NCBI GenBank assembly: GCA_046352935.1
Contig: JAXMGR010000002.1
Span: 1-64,000, forward strand
DNA: 64,000 bases
Reading direction: 5' to 3'
From: CAYWMY01 sp046352935
Lineage (GTDB): Bacteria; Pseudomonadota; Gammaproteobacteria; Steroidobacterales; Steroidobacteraceae
Shown: positions 10,871-19,083 of the stretch, piece after piece
How the letters are laid out: each line of letters opens with the position of its first letter
Numbering within the stretch: the stretch's first letter is position 1
Program-made: the position numbers and the translations under genes
Notes under the pieces: model-generated
The model's database searches: none
The model's input: only the letters and a program-made list of their open reading frames with translations
What the model was told of the DNA's origin: nothing

Positions 10871-12325
10871 TCAAAGGCGGGAAATCACAGCCCGCCGGCG
10901 TGCGAGCCGGAGCACCCGGGTGATGTCCGGGATCAGGTCGTCGCGGTGATGGACCGCCATGACCAGCCGGGAACCCTGCCGGACCAGGTCACCGAGCGCC
11001 CGCTTGAGCTGGTCGCGGCGCCGCGCGTCGAGCCCCGTGAACGGCTCGTCCAGCAGCAGCAGGCGCGGCCGGCGCACGAACGCGCGCGCGAACAGCACGA
11101 GGCGCATTTCGCCGTAGGACAGCTCGCGCGGCGTGCGGTCGGCCTGCGCCACGAGACCGAGGAGCCCGAGCCAGCCGAGCGCCGCCGCACGCTCGCGCGC
11201 CGTCGGCGGTTCGTCGAGTCCGATGCTGTTGCGCATACCGCTCACCACGATCTCGAGCGCCGTGCTGTGCGGATCGTAGCGGGTCTGCAGCTCCGGCGAG
11301 ACGAGCGCGATGTCGTTGCGGATGTCCTCGAGCGGCGTGCCGGGCGGATGATCGCGGCGCAGGATGCGTCCACCGAGCGCGGCCGGATGGATGCCGTAGA
11401 GGAGCCCGAGGAACGTGCTCTTGCCGCTGCCGTTGCGGCCGGCGACGGCCCAGTGCTCGCCGTCCACGAGCCGCCAGTCGAGATCGCGCAGCACCGCGCG
11501 TCCGTCGCGGTACACGTTCACGCCCTCGAGTGCGAGATACGGCGCAGTCCCGCCCGCCCTCGCGACGGCGCGACGCCGCGGCCGCACGCGGCCCGTCGCG
11601 AGCGCCCGCCGCGCACGGGCGGCATTCCAGGGCCCCGCATGGCGCAGGCGACCCGCGCGCAGCTCCGCGAGATGCGTGAGTCCCGCGGGCAGGTCCTCGA
11701 CGCGATGCGCGGTGACCACGAGTGTCACGCGATCACCGGCGAGCCGCGTGAGCGCGCTGTCGAGCAGCACGCGATGCGCGCCATCGAGGCCGTTGTAGGG
11801 TTCGTCCAGCAGCAGGAGCCGCGGGCGGGCCGCGAGCGCACGCGCGATGAGGACCAGTCGGCGCTGGCCATAGGACACTTCCAGCATGCGCCGCTCCGCG
11901 ACGGCTCTCAGGCCGAAGCGCGCGAGCAGGCGGTTCACGGTGCGCCGCCCGGCAGGCCCGGGGACATCGAGCGGGATGTCGGTGCGGAACAGGCCCGTCG
12001 CGACGACCTCGGCCAGCGTGAAGTTCCAGCCGTGGCGCGCGTAGCGGTCCTGCGACTCCGCGCCGACGTAGGCGATGTGATCGCGCGCCTCGATGAGTTC
12101 CAGTTCCCGGCCGCGCGCATCGCGCCAGACGCGGTGCTCGCGGCCCGTCGGCGTGGGCCAGCGGATGCCCGCCAGCAGCTTCACGAGCTGGCTCTTGCCC
12201 GCACCGTTCGGGCCCAGCACGGCCCAGCGATCGCCGGGCGCCACCTCGAACCGCCCGAGCCCGAGGACGGTGCGACCGCCCAACACCATGCGGCAGTGCC
12301 GCAGCGCGACGCCCAGGCCACTCAT
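10871..12325 (-). CDS. modF: ModF/PhrA-like twin ABC ATPase
   Basis: A 484-residue protein made of two ABC ATPase domains and no membrane region. Domain 1 (about 1-225) has Walker A GPNGAGKS and a signature VSYGQRRLVLIARAL. Domain 2 (about 255-484) has GRNGSGKS and LSYGEMRLVLFARAF. The SYGQ/SYGE signatures in place of LSGGQ, and the overall length, match ModF (PhrA), an ATPase linked to molybdate metabolism in E. coli whose exact role is unclear. The placement next to mocA and the molybdenum cofactor genes supports this assignment. Its ATG overlaps the stop of the metallo-hydrolase gene by four bases. A general soluble twin-ABC protein is the alternative. Confidence 0.72.
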   Translation of the reverse strand: MSGLGVALRHCRMVLGGRTVLGLGRFEVAPGDRWAVLGPNGAGKSQLVKLLAGIRWPTPTGREHRVWRDARGRELELIEARDHIAYVGAESQDRYARHGWNFTLAEVVATGLFRTDIPLDVPGPAGRRTVNRLLARFGLRAVAERRMLEVSYGQRRLVLIARALAARPRLLLLDEPYNGLDGAHRVLLDSALTRLAGDRVTLVVTAHRVEDLPAGLTHLAELRAGRLRHAGPWNAARARRALATGRVRPRRRAVARAGGTAPYLALEGVNVYRDGRAVLRDLDWRLVDGEHWAVAGRNGSGKSTFLGLLYGIHPAALGGRILRRDHPPGTPLEDIRNDIALVSPELQTRYDPHSTALEIVVSGMRNSIGLDEPPTARERAAALGWLGLLGLVAQADRTPRELSYGEMRLVLFARAFVRRPRLLLLDEPFTGLDARRRDQLKRALGDLVRQGSRLVMAVHHRDDLIPDITRVLRLARRRAVISRL

Positions 12326-13167
12326 GCGGGCAGCCAGTGCCCCGCTTCCTCGCGCACCCGTCCCTCGCGCGCGAGCTTGATCAGATGCGCCCAGAGCGAC
12401 CAGCGCGCGATGCGGTGCATCGGCACGGGCACGTCGTCGTAGACGACCGGCAGCAGCTCCGCGAGCGTCGCGGCGCCCTGCCCGCGCACGGCGGCCAGCA
12501 CCTTCGCCTCGCGCGCCAGACGATGCGCGACGAGCGCGTCGATCACGACCGCGGGCTCGTCCAGCACGGGGCCGTGGCCGGGGGCGATGGCCGCGGCGTC
12601 GAGCGCGCGCAGCTTCGCGAGCGAGGCGAGGAAATCGCCCATGTCTCCCGACGGCGGGATGATGACCGTGGTCACGCCGCCCAGGATGTGGTCGCCCGTG
12701 AACAGCAGGCGCTCCTCCTCGTGGAGCCAGCAGACGTGATTGCCGACGTGGCCGGGCGTGTAGACCGCGCGCAGGCTCGCGCCCGGTACGCGCACGCATT
12801 CGCCGTCCGCGGGGACGCGCGTCGGGACGAACGTCCGGTCCATGTCTTCATCGGGCTCGGTCGGACGGCCGACGATGGCGGCACCGGTGCGCGCGGCGAG
12901 CAGTGCGGCCCCCGGCGAGTGATCGCTGTGGGTGTGCGTGACCACGATCTGCGCGATGCCCCCCGGCGCCGCGGCGAGGATCGCGTCGATGTGCACGGGA
13001 TCGGCCGGGCCCGGATCCAGCACGATCACCGGACCAGTGCCGACCAGATAGGTGTTGGTACCGGCGCCGGTCAGGGGACCGGGATTGCGCGCAACCACGC
13101 GGCGGACCACGGGCGACAGCACGGCGGTGGCGCCGGCGGCGGGCGGAGTGTGCAGCGGGCCGTTCAT
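12322..13167 (-). CDS. Metallo-beta-lactamase-fold hydrolase (LACTB2-like)
   Basis: A 281-residue MBL-fold protein. The metal-binding motif THTHSDHS is at about residues 77-84, the third-site His in TPGHVGNHVCW (about 135-145), an Asp in FTGDHILGG, and a later His in APGHGPV. The C-terminal winged-helix-like tail (AHRLAREAKVLAAV onward) matches the LACTB2/CPSF-like subgroup, several of which are endoribonucleases or thioesterases. The substrate cannot be told from sequence. It overlaps the 3' end of mocA by four bases and is coupled to modF, so it may have been recruited to molybdenum or purine metabolism; that is inference only. Confidence 0.82.
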   Translation of the reverse strand: MNGPLHTPPAAGATAVLSPVVRRVVARNPGPLTGAGTNTYLVGTGPVIVLDPGPADPVHIDAILAAAPGGIAQIVVTHTHSDHSPGAALLAARTGAAIVGRPTEPDEDMDRTFVPTRVPADGECVRVPGASLRAVYTPGHVGNHVCWLHEEERLLFTGDHILGGVTTVIIPPSGDMGDFLASLAKLRALDAAAIAPGHGPVLDEPAVVIDALVAHRLAREAKVLAAVRGQGAATLAELLPVVYDDVPVPMHRIARWSLWAHLIKLAREGRVREEAGHWLPA

Positions 13168-13787
13168 GCGTCGAGCTGCCCTGCCTCCGGACGGTCGCGC
13201 ACGACGATACGCGCGAGATCCTCGGGCGTGTCGAGGTCCACGGCGGCGCTCGGCATGGGCACGTGGGCGAGCCGCGCGGCGTGGCGCGCGATGATCGCGC
13301 GCGCGCCCTGGTCGCCGCGCAGTTGCGCGAGTTCGCTCCAGCAGAAGCGCGGGAAGATCGCGGGCACACCGAGCGTGCCGCCGTAGACGCTGGCCGCGAT
13401 GACCGTGTCGTGGCCGCCCCAGGCCGCGATGAGCCGCTGGAGATCCTCGGCGCTGACCGCGACCTGGTCACCGAGCAGGACCAGCACGGCATCCGCGGAC
13501 GCCGGCGCGGCCGCGAGACCGCAGCGCAGCGACGAGGCGATGCCCTCCTCCCAGTGACGGTTCACGACCACGGAGGCCGGCGAGTTCTGCAGCAGACGCG
13601 TGAGATCCCGCGCATGGGCGCCGAGCACCACGGTGACGCTCGCGCCCGCGACCGCGACGGCCTCGCCGACCACGCGGTGCAGGACCGGCCGCCCGCCGAG
13701 GCGCACGAGCTGCTTCGGCTGTCCGAGGCGCGTCGAGGCCCCGGCCGCGAGCACGACGACATGCAGGTTTCCCGCAGGACCGGCCAC
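13164..13787 (-). CDS. mocA: MocA-like molybdenum cofactor cytidylyltransferase
   Basis: A 207-residue nucleotidyltransferase of the MobA/MocA type. The nucleotide-binding loop is LAAGASTRLGQPKQL (about 13-27) and an Asp metal site lies in LVLLGDQVAV. MocA uses CTP to make molybdopterin cytosine dinucleotide for xanthine-dehydrogenase-family enzymes. The LGxPKQL loop and the divergent xdhC neighbour favour MocA over MobA, and a separate mobA is present at 18216. The start chosen is the GTG at 13787 because a strong AGGAGG lies five bases before it; an in-frame ATG at 13901 would add 38 residues rich in Gly/Pro/Arg that precede the fold. Co-transcribed with the metallo-hydrolase and modF. Confidence 0.8.
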   Translation of the reverse strand: MAGPAGNLHVVVLAAGASTRLGQPKQLVRLGGRPVLHRVVGEAVAVAGASVTVVLGAHARDLTRLLQNSPASVVVNRHWEEGIASSLRCGLAAAPASADAVLVLLGDQVAVSAEDLQRLIAAWGGHDTVIAASVYGGTLGVPAIFPRFCWSELAQLRGDQGARAIIARHAARLAHVPMPSAAVDLDTPEDLARIVVRDRPEAGQLDA

Positions 13788-13792
13788 GACCA

Positions 13793-13798
13793 CCTCCT
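13793..13798 (-). promoter_or_regulatory. Ribosome binding site that fixes the mocA start
   Basis: AGGAGG on the minus strand, five bases upstream of GTG 13787. No comparable site precedes the in-frame ATG at 13901. Confidence 0.7.
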
Positions 13799-13923
13799 GG
13801 TTCGCGCCAGTATCGCGCAAGGGCGGGCCCGTCGCGACTGCACAGCCGCCTGCCGGGCCTGCCAATTCCCGCCCGCCGCGTTGCGGCAGAATGCGGAGCA
13901 CCAGCGCAAGGGACGACCGACAC

Positions 13924-15012
13924 GTGAGCAGCCTGCAGCTCCTCGACTTCTTCGCCGGCCACCGCGATGCGGGCCGCCCGCTCGTGCTCGTGACCGTGAT
14001 CGAGACGGCGGGGTCGACCTATTCGAAGCCCGGCCACCGGATCCTGATCGACGCCGAGGGCCGGTATCACGGGCTCGTGAGCGGCGGCTGCCTCGAGGGC
14101 GACCTCGTCGAACACTCGCGCCAGGTCTTCACCGACGGGCGGGCGCGGATCGTGCGCTATGCCCTCTCCGGCGATCACGACGACGTCTGGGGCTTCGGCG
14201 TCGGCTGCGACGGTTCGATCAGCCTGCTGCTGCAGAGGCTCGACCCGGCGCACGACTGGCATCCGTTCTCGTCGATCGCGAACGCGCTCCTCGGTCCCGA
14301 TGCGGCCGAGCTGCTGCTCGTGACCGAATCCGGCCATGCATTGCTGCCGCCGGGGACGACCCGGGTCGCCCTCCGCGGGGGCGCCCCGCAGGTCTCACCG
14401 GGCCTCGACGAGCGTGCGATCACCGAACTCGAGGCACTGGCCGCCACGGTCAGTCCGGGCCGTGCCGGCGCCCTCGTCACGGGCCGGCTCGAAGGCCGGA
14501 GCCTGTCCTGCTGGCGCGAAACCATCCGGCCGCTGCCGCACATCCTGGTCCTGGGCGCGGGACCCGATGCCGTGCCGGTGGTGGGCGGCTTCCAGACGCT
14601 CGGCTGGCCCGTGGCCGTGGGCGACCACCGGCCCGCCTACCTCGCGCGGCCGGAGTTCGAGCGCACCGCGCGGCACCTGCTGGTCGACGAGGCCGCGGTG
14701 AACGCACTGGTGGGTGCCGGACGCTGGACGGCGGCCGTGGTCATGAGCCACCACCTCGTCGCCGATGAACGCTATGTGCGGGCCCTCGCGGGCGCGGACC
14801 TGGAGTACGTGGGCCTGCTGGGTCCCCGCCGCCGCCGCCAGCGCCTGCTGGACCGCCTGATGCCGGCGCTCGCCGCCCGGCTGGAGCCGCGCCTGCACGC
14901 ACCCGTCGGGCTCGACATCGGGGCGGACTCGCCCGCCTCGATCGCACTCTCCATCGTCGCGGAAGTCCACTCGGCGCTGCGGCGCATGCCCCCGGACGGG
15001 GCACTGAGCTAA
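13924..15012 (+). CDS. xdhC: XdhC family molybdenum-cofactor insertion/maturation protein
   Basis: A 362-residue XdhC/CoxI-family protein. The N-terminal domain (about 1-110) has GSTYSKPGHRILID and the SGGCLEGDL motif with its conserved Cys, followed by GFGVGCDGSI. The C-terminal Rossmann domain (about 200-345) has LGAGPDAVPVV and the MSHHLVADERYVRAL segment. XdhC proteins bind the molybdenum cofactor, promote its sulfuration and hand it to xanthine-dehydrogenase-family enzymes. The GTG at 13924 follows AAGGGA by ten bases and begins the recognisable domain. It diverges from mocA across 136 bases, suggesting shared control. No molybdoenzyme structural gene is visible nearby. Confidence 0.85.
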   Translation: MSSLQLLDFFAGHRDAGRPLVLVTVIETAGSTYSKPGHRILIDAEGRYHGLVSGGCLEGDLVEHSRQVFTDGRARIVRYALSGDHDDVWGFGVGCDGSISLLLQRLDPAHDWHPFSSIANALLGPDAAELLLVTESGHALLPPGTTRVALRGGAPQVSPGLDERAITELEALAATVSPGRAGALVTGRLEGRSLSCWRETIRPLPHILVLGAGPDAVPVVGGFQTLGWPVAVGDHRPAYLARPEFERTARHLLVDEAAVNALVGAGRWTAAVVMSHHLVADERYVRALAGADLEYVGLLGPRRRRQRLLDRLMPALAARLEPRLHAPVGLDIGADSPASIALSIVAEVHSALRRMPPDGALS

Positions 15013-15100
15013 ACTCGGGCCGGTCGCCTGGAGCCGGTACGGGACGTGGCTTCACCCAGCAGGCGGCGCAACCCTACCCACTGCACTGGAGACCGACCCG

Positions 15101-15466
15101 ATGAAGACCCCGAAGCTCGCCGTACTGGCCGCCTGCGCCTGCCTCGCCGCGCCGCTCGCCGGAGCCGATTGCGCCTACCCCCAGAAGCCCGCGCAGCTCC
15201 CCGACGGAAACACCGCCTCGCTGGAGGAGATGGTCGCCGGCCAGAAGGCCGTGCGGCAGTTCGACGCCGACGTCACCAGCTTCACGAAGTGCCTCGACGA
15301 GGCGGCCGCGAAGGAACTGACCGATCCGAACCTGACCGAGGAACAGCGCAAGCAGATCAAGGCGCGGCAGGCGCAGCAGAACAACGCGGCCGTGGACGAA
15401 GTGTCCGAGCTGGCCGCTCGGTTCAACGATCAGCTGCGCGCCTACAAGGCCCGCCAGCCGAAGTGA
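15101..15466 (+). CDS. Small exported protein of unknown function
   Basis: A 121-residue protein with a clear signal peptide (MKTPKLAVLAACACLAAPLAGA, cleavage near residue 22). The mature part is helical and charged, with two cysteines (DCAYPQ and TKCLDE) that could form a disulfide, a coiled-coil-like EEMVAGQKAVRQFDADV stretch and a LTEEQRKQIKARQAQQ helix. I do not recognise a named family; similar small periplasmic proteins exist in related Proteobacteria. It lies 88 bases after xdhC and its stop is four bases before the GTG of moeA, so it is probably translated with the moeA operon. Confidence 0.75.
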   Translation: MKTPKLAVLAACACLAAPLAGADCAYPQKPAQLPDGNTASLEEMVAGQKAVRQFDADVTSFTKCLDEAAAKELTDPNLTEEQRKQIKARQAQQNNAAVDEVSELAARFNDQLRAYKARQPK

Positions 15467-15470
15467 TGCG

Positions 15471-16670
15471 GTGCTGACCCCCACCGAGGCCGCGGCGCAG
15501 GTCGCGGCCTCCGTCCGGCCCCTCCCGGTCGAGACCCTGCCGCTCCCGGCCGCCTTCGGGCGCTGCCTGCGCGAAGCCGTGCGCGCGGAGCGCGACCAGC
15601 CGCCCTTCGACCGGGTGGCGATGGACGGCATCGCGATCGCGAGCGCCGCCGTGGCCGCGGGCCGCCGGCATTTCCACATCGCGGGGGTGGCTCCGGCGGG
15701 CGCGCCGCGCGCACGGCTGTCCTCGACGGAGGCGGCCATCGAGGCCATGACCGGGGCCGTCCTGCCCGAGGACAGCGACGCGGTCGTGCCGGTGGAACGC
15801 ATCCGCGTGACCGGCGGGCAGGTCGAGATCGATCCGGATGTCGGCGTCGAACCCTGGATGAACGTCCACCGCCAGGCCTCCGACGCGCGCGCCCACGACA
15901 TCGTGCTGCCGGCGGGCGTGCGCCTGGGTGCCGTCGAGATCGCGCTCGCGGCCTCTGCGGGGCGCGCCGAGCTGGAGGTGGCTCGTCTGCCGCGTATCGC
16001 GATCGTGAGCACGGGCGACGAGCTCATCGACCCGGGGCATCCGATCGCCGCGCACCAGGTGCGCCGCTCGAACCCCTACGCGCTCGCCGCGGCGCTCGCG
16101 CGGCGCGGCTACACCGATGTCGTGCTGCGCCACGCCCGCGACGACCGCCGGACCATCGAGACCCTGCTCGCCGCCGAACTCGCCTCGCGCGACGTGATCC
16201 TGCTGTCCGGCGGCGTGTCCGCGGGTCAGTTCGACTTCGTTCCGCAGTCGCTGGAGGCGCTCGGGGTCCGCAAGGTGTTCCACAAGGTCGCGCAGCGACC
16301 CGGCAAGCCGCTGTGGTTCGGCGTCGGGCCCGCGGGCCAGCTGGTCTTCGGCCTGCCGGGCAATCCGGTCTCGGTCATGGTCTGCGTGGCCCGGTATGTG
16401 GCCGACGCCCTGGAGCGCATGACGGGATTCGAGCCCGCGCCGACGCCGCGCGCCGCGCTTGCCGAAGACGTACGCTTCCATGCGCGTCTCGCGTATTTCC
16501 TGCCGGTACGGCTGGAGTACGATGGTTCCGGCCGCATGCTCGCCCGACCGAACCCGACCGGGGGTTCCGGGGACTTCGTCCGGCTCGCGGGCACGCAGGG
16601 TTTCCTGGAGCTGCCACCGGGCCCCGTGGAACTGGAACCCGGCACGGTCGCGCCGCTCTATTACTGGTAG
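15471..16670 (+). CDS. moeA: Molybdopterin molybdenumtransferase MoeA
   Basis: A 399-residue enzyme that inserts molybdate into adenylylated molybdopterin. MoeA features in order: an N-terminal segment ending in FDRVAMDGIAI (about 45-55), the domain with MTGAVLPEDSDAVVPVE (about 92-108), the MoCF domain signature IVSTGDELIDPG (about 180-191) with SNPYALAAAL, LLSGGVSAGQFDF, and KPLWFGV...FGLPGNPVSVMV (about 280-305), then a C-terminal beta-rich domain. It starts with GTG four bases after the previous stop and ends three bases before moaA. MogA/MoaB, which would make its adenylylated substrate, is not in the window. Confidence 0.95.
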   Translation: MLTPTEAAAQVAASVRPLPVETLPLPAAFGRCLREAVRAERDQPPFDRVAMDGIAIASAAVAAGRRHFHIAGVAPAGAPRARLSSTEAAIEAMTGAVLPEDSDAVVPVERIRVTGGQVEIDPDVGVEPWMNVHRQASDARAHDIVLPAGVRLGAVEIALAASAGRAELEVARLPRIAIVSTGDELIDPGHPIAAHQVRRSNPYALAAALARRGYTDVVLRHARDDRRTIETLLAAELASRDVILLSGGVSAGQFDFVPQSLEALGVRKVFHKVAQRPGKPLWFGVGPAGQLVFGLPGNPVSVMVCVARYVADALERMTGFEPAPTPRAALAEDVRFHARLAYFLPVRLEYDGSGRMLARPNPTGGSGDFVRLAGTQGFLELPPGPVELEPGTVAPLYYW

Positions 16671-16673
16671 GCC

Positions 16674-17726
16674 ATGAACGAAGGATCCACCATCGTCGCG
16701 CTCCCGGACCGCGTGTCCCTCAACGACACACGCGGGCGGCCGCTCACGGACCTGCGCATCTCGGTGATGGACCGCTGCAACTTCCGCTGCCCGTACTGCA
16801 TGCCGAAGGACACCTACGGCGAGGGCTACCGGTTCCTGAACTCGCGCGAGCGCCTGGGCTTCGAGGAGATCGTGCGGCTCGCGCGCCTGTTCGTGAAGCT
16901 CGGCACGCGCAAGCTCCGGCTCACCGGTGGCGAACCCCTGCTGCGCCCGAACCTCGCCGACCTCGTCGGCGACCTGGCCTGCATCGAGGGCGTCGAGGAC
17001 CTCGCGCTCACGACCAATGCGATGCTGCTCGCGCAGCACGCCGCGCCGCTCGCGGCCAACGGCCTCAAGCGCGTGACGGTCAGCCTCGATTCACTGGACC
17101 GCGAGGTCTTCCGGCGGCTCTCCGGCGGCTTCGACGGCCTCGACGAAGTGCTCGCAGGCATCAAGGCCGCCCAGCACGCGGGGCTCGGGCCCATCAAGAT
17201 CAACACGGTCGTGCAGCGCGGCATCAACGACCACACCGTGCTCGACATGATCGAGCACTTCCGCGGCAGCGGCGTCATCGTGCGCTTCATCGAGTACATG
17301 GACGTCGGCAACCGCAACGACTGGCAGCCGGAGAAGGTCGTGCCGTCGCGCGAGCTCGCGGAGCGCGTGCACGCGCGCTGGCCCATCTCGCCGGTGCGCG
17401 CGGACTACCGCGGCGAGGTCGCCGAGCGCTATCGCTTCGACGACGGCGGCGGGGAGGTCGGCTTCATCTCCTCGGTGTCGCAGCCGTTCTGCGGCGACTG
17501 CACCCGTGCGCGCCTGTCGTCGGAAGGGACGCTGTACACCTGCCTCTTCGCCACGAAGGGCACGGACCTGCGCGCCCCGCTGCGCGCGGGCGAGGACGAC
17601 GAGGCACTCGTGGCGCGCATCCGTGGCGTGTGGGGCGCGCGTGCCGACCGCTACAGCGAGCTGCGCCAGCAGCTGCGCGGCGAACAGCCGCTGCGCAAGA
17701 TCGAAATGCACTACATCGGCGGCTGA
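16674..17726 (+). CDS. moaA: GTP 3',8-cyclase MoaA
   Basis: A 350-residue radical SAM enzyme carrying out the first committed step from GTP towards cyclic pyranopterin monophosphate. The N-terminal cluster motif is CNFRCPYC (about 38-45) followed by the RLTGGEPLLRPN SAM-binding loop. The C-terminal cluster cysteines lie in SVSQPFCGDCTRARLSSEGTLYTCLF (about 265-291). The protein ends in the Gly-Gly needed for the radical reaction (HYIGG). Length and motifs are normal. It is tightly packed between moeA (three bases) and moaC (four bases). Confidence 0.96.
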   Translation: MNEGSTIVALPDRVSLNDTRGRPLTDLRISVMDRCNFRCPYCMPKDTYGEGYRFLNSRERLGFEEIVRLARLFVKLGTRKLRLTGGEPLLRPNLADLVGDLACIEGVEDLALTTNAMLLAQHAAPLAANGLKRVTVSLDSLDREVFRRLSGGFDGLDEVLAGIKAAQHAGLGPIKINTVVQRGINDHTVLDMIEHFRGSGVIVRFIEYMDVGNRNDWQPEKVVPSRELAERVHARWPISPVRADYRGEVAERYRFDDGGGEVGFISSVSQPFCGDCTRARLSSEGTLYTCLFATKGTDLRAPLRAGEDDEALVARIRGVWGARADRYSELRQQLRGEQPLRKIEMHYIGG

Positions 17727-17730
17727 GTCC

Positions 17731-18219
17731 ATGAACGGCGGACTCACCCACGTCGATGCCCGCGGCCAGCCGACCATGGTCGATGTCGGCCACAAGGCCG
17801 TGACCGAACGCACCGCCGTCGCCGAGGCACGCGTCGTGCTGCCGGGCCACGTCGCCGCGACGCTCGAATCGCAGGGCTTCAGCACGCGCAAGGGCCCCGT
17901 GTTCCAGACCGCGATCATCGCCGGCACCATGGCGGCGAAGCGCACGCACGAACTGATCCCGTTCTGCCACCCGCTGCCGCTCGACGGCTGCCGGATCGCG
18001 ATCCACATGGAGCCCGACGGCGTCGTCGTGATCCGCGCGAGCGTCGCCGTGCAGCACCGCACCGGTGTCGAGATGGAGGCGCTGACCGCGGCCTCGGTCG
18101 CGGCGCTCACGGTCTACGACATGTGCAAGGCGCTGTCGCACGACATGGTCATCACGGGCACCCGGCTCGTCGAGAAGACCGGCGGCAAGAGCGACTACCA
18201 CGCGGAGGCCGCGCCATGA
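17731..18219 (+). CDS. moaC: Cyclic pyranopterin monophosphate synthase MoaC
   Basis: A 162-residue hexameric enzyme acting after MoaA to form cyclic pyranopterin monophosphate. Canonical motifs include MVDVGHKAVTERTAVA (about 16-31), AAKRTHELIPFCHPLPL (about 72-88) with the HELIPFCHP signature, and the GVEMEALTAASVAALTVYDMCKA block (about 113-135) with its catalytic Asp/Lys, then KTGGKSDY at the end. The ATG at 17731 gives the standard length; earlier in-frame sequence overlaps moaA. Its stop overlaps the mobA start (ATGA). Confidence 0.96.
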   Translation: MNGGLTHVDARGQPTMVDVGHKAVTERTAVAEARVVLPGHVAATLESQGFSTRKGPVFQTAIIAGTMAAKRTHELIPFCHPLPLDGCRIAIHMEPDGVVVIRASVAVQHRTGVEMEALTAASVAALTVYDMCKALSHDMVITGTRLVEKTGGKSDYHAEAAP

Positions 18220-18812
18220 CCGCAACCGTGTACGGCCTCGTGCTCGCCGGCGGCCGGTCGAAGCGCATGCAGCGCGACAAGGCCGCGCTCGACTACGGCG
18301 GCCGGCCGCAGCTCCTCGCGACCTGGGAGCTCGTCACCGCGATGACGGAGCGCGCATTCGTCTCCGTGCGCACCGACCAGCGCGACGAGCCACTGCGCGC
18401 CTCACTGCCGCAGATCGTCGACGCCGTCGACGCCGAAGGTCCCATCGCCGGCATCCTGAGCGCGCTCGACGCCCATCCCGACCGCGCGTGGCTCGTCGTC
18501 GCCTGCGATCTGCCGCGGCTCGACCGCGCGACGCTCGGGCGGCTGTTCGCGGAGCGCGACCCGTCGCAGCTCGCGACCGCGTACCGCAGCGCGTACGACG
18601 GCCTCCCGGAGCCGCTGTGTGCGATCTACGAGCCCGCGAGCCGCGGGCCGTTGCACGCCTTCCTCGCCACGGGCCGCAACTGCCCGCGCAAGTTCCTGGG
18701 TGGTCCGCAGGTGCGGCTCATCGGCCTCGCGGACGACCACGCGCTCGACAACGTCAACACGCCGGAGGAATACCGGGCCGCGCAGGTGGCGGCCGAGCCC
18801 GGCCCGGCCTGA
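18216..18812 (+). CDS. mobA: Molybdenum cofactor guanylyltransferase MobA
   Basis: A 198-residue nucleotidyltransferase that attaches GMP to molybdenum cofactor to give the dinucleotide form used by DMSO-reductase-family enzymes. The GTP-binding loop is LVLAGGRSKRMQRDKAAL (about 8-25), the metal-binding Asp is in VVACDLPRLD (about 91-100), and the NVNTPEEY motif (about 182-189) is typical of MobA. Translation is coupled to moaC by a four-base overlap. With mocA at 13164 the genome can make both dinucleotide cofactors. Confidence 0.9.
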   Translation: MTATVYGLVLAGGRSKRMQRDKAALDYGGRPQLLATWELVTAMTERAFVSVRTDQRDEPLRASLPQIVDAVDAEGPIAGILSALDAHPDRAWLVVACDLPRLDRATLGRLFAERDPSQLATAYRSAYDGLPEPLCAIYEPASRGPLHAFLATGRNCPRKFLGGPQVRLIGLADDHALDNVNTPEEYRAAQVAAEPGPA

Positions 18813-18828
18813 GGGAGATCATCCGCAC

Positions 18829-19071
18829 ATGCCGAGATTCGAGATCAAGTACTACGCCGCCCTGCGCGAGAAGGCCGGCCGCAACGCCGAGACCCTGGAA
18901 ACCGCTGCCACGACGCCGGCCGCGGTCTACGACGAGCTGCGCGCCCGCCACGGCTTCGGGCTGAACCGCGAGGCCGTGCGCGTCGCCGTCAACGACGAGT
19001 TCGCCGACTGGAACCAGACGCTCAGGGAAGGCGACGAGCTCGTGTTCATCCCGCCCGTGGCGGGCGGCTGA
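18829..19071 (+). CDS. moaD: Molybdopterin synthase sulfur carrier subunit MoaD
   Basis: An 80-residue ubiquitin-like protein ending in Gly-Gly (IPPVAGG). The terminal glycine is adenylylated by MoeB and converted to a thiocarboxylate that supplies sulfur to molybdopterin synthase. It shows the usual IKYYAALREKAG start, and the NxE(F)ADWNQTLREGDELVFIPPV block near the C terminus. It sits 16 bases after mobA and 12 bases before the gene for its partners MoaE and MoeB, here fused into one protein. Confidence 0.94.
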   Translation: MPRFEIKYYAALREKAGRNAETLETAATTPAAVYDELRARHGFGLNREAVRVAVNDEFADWNQTLREGDELVFIPPVAGG

Positions 19072-19083
19072 AGCCGCGCCCCG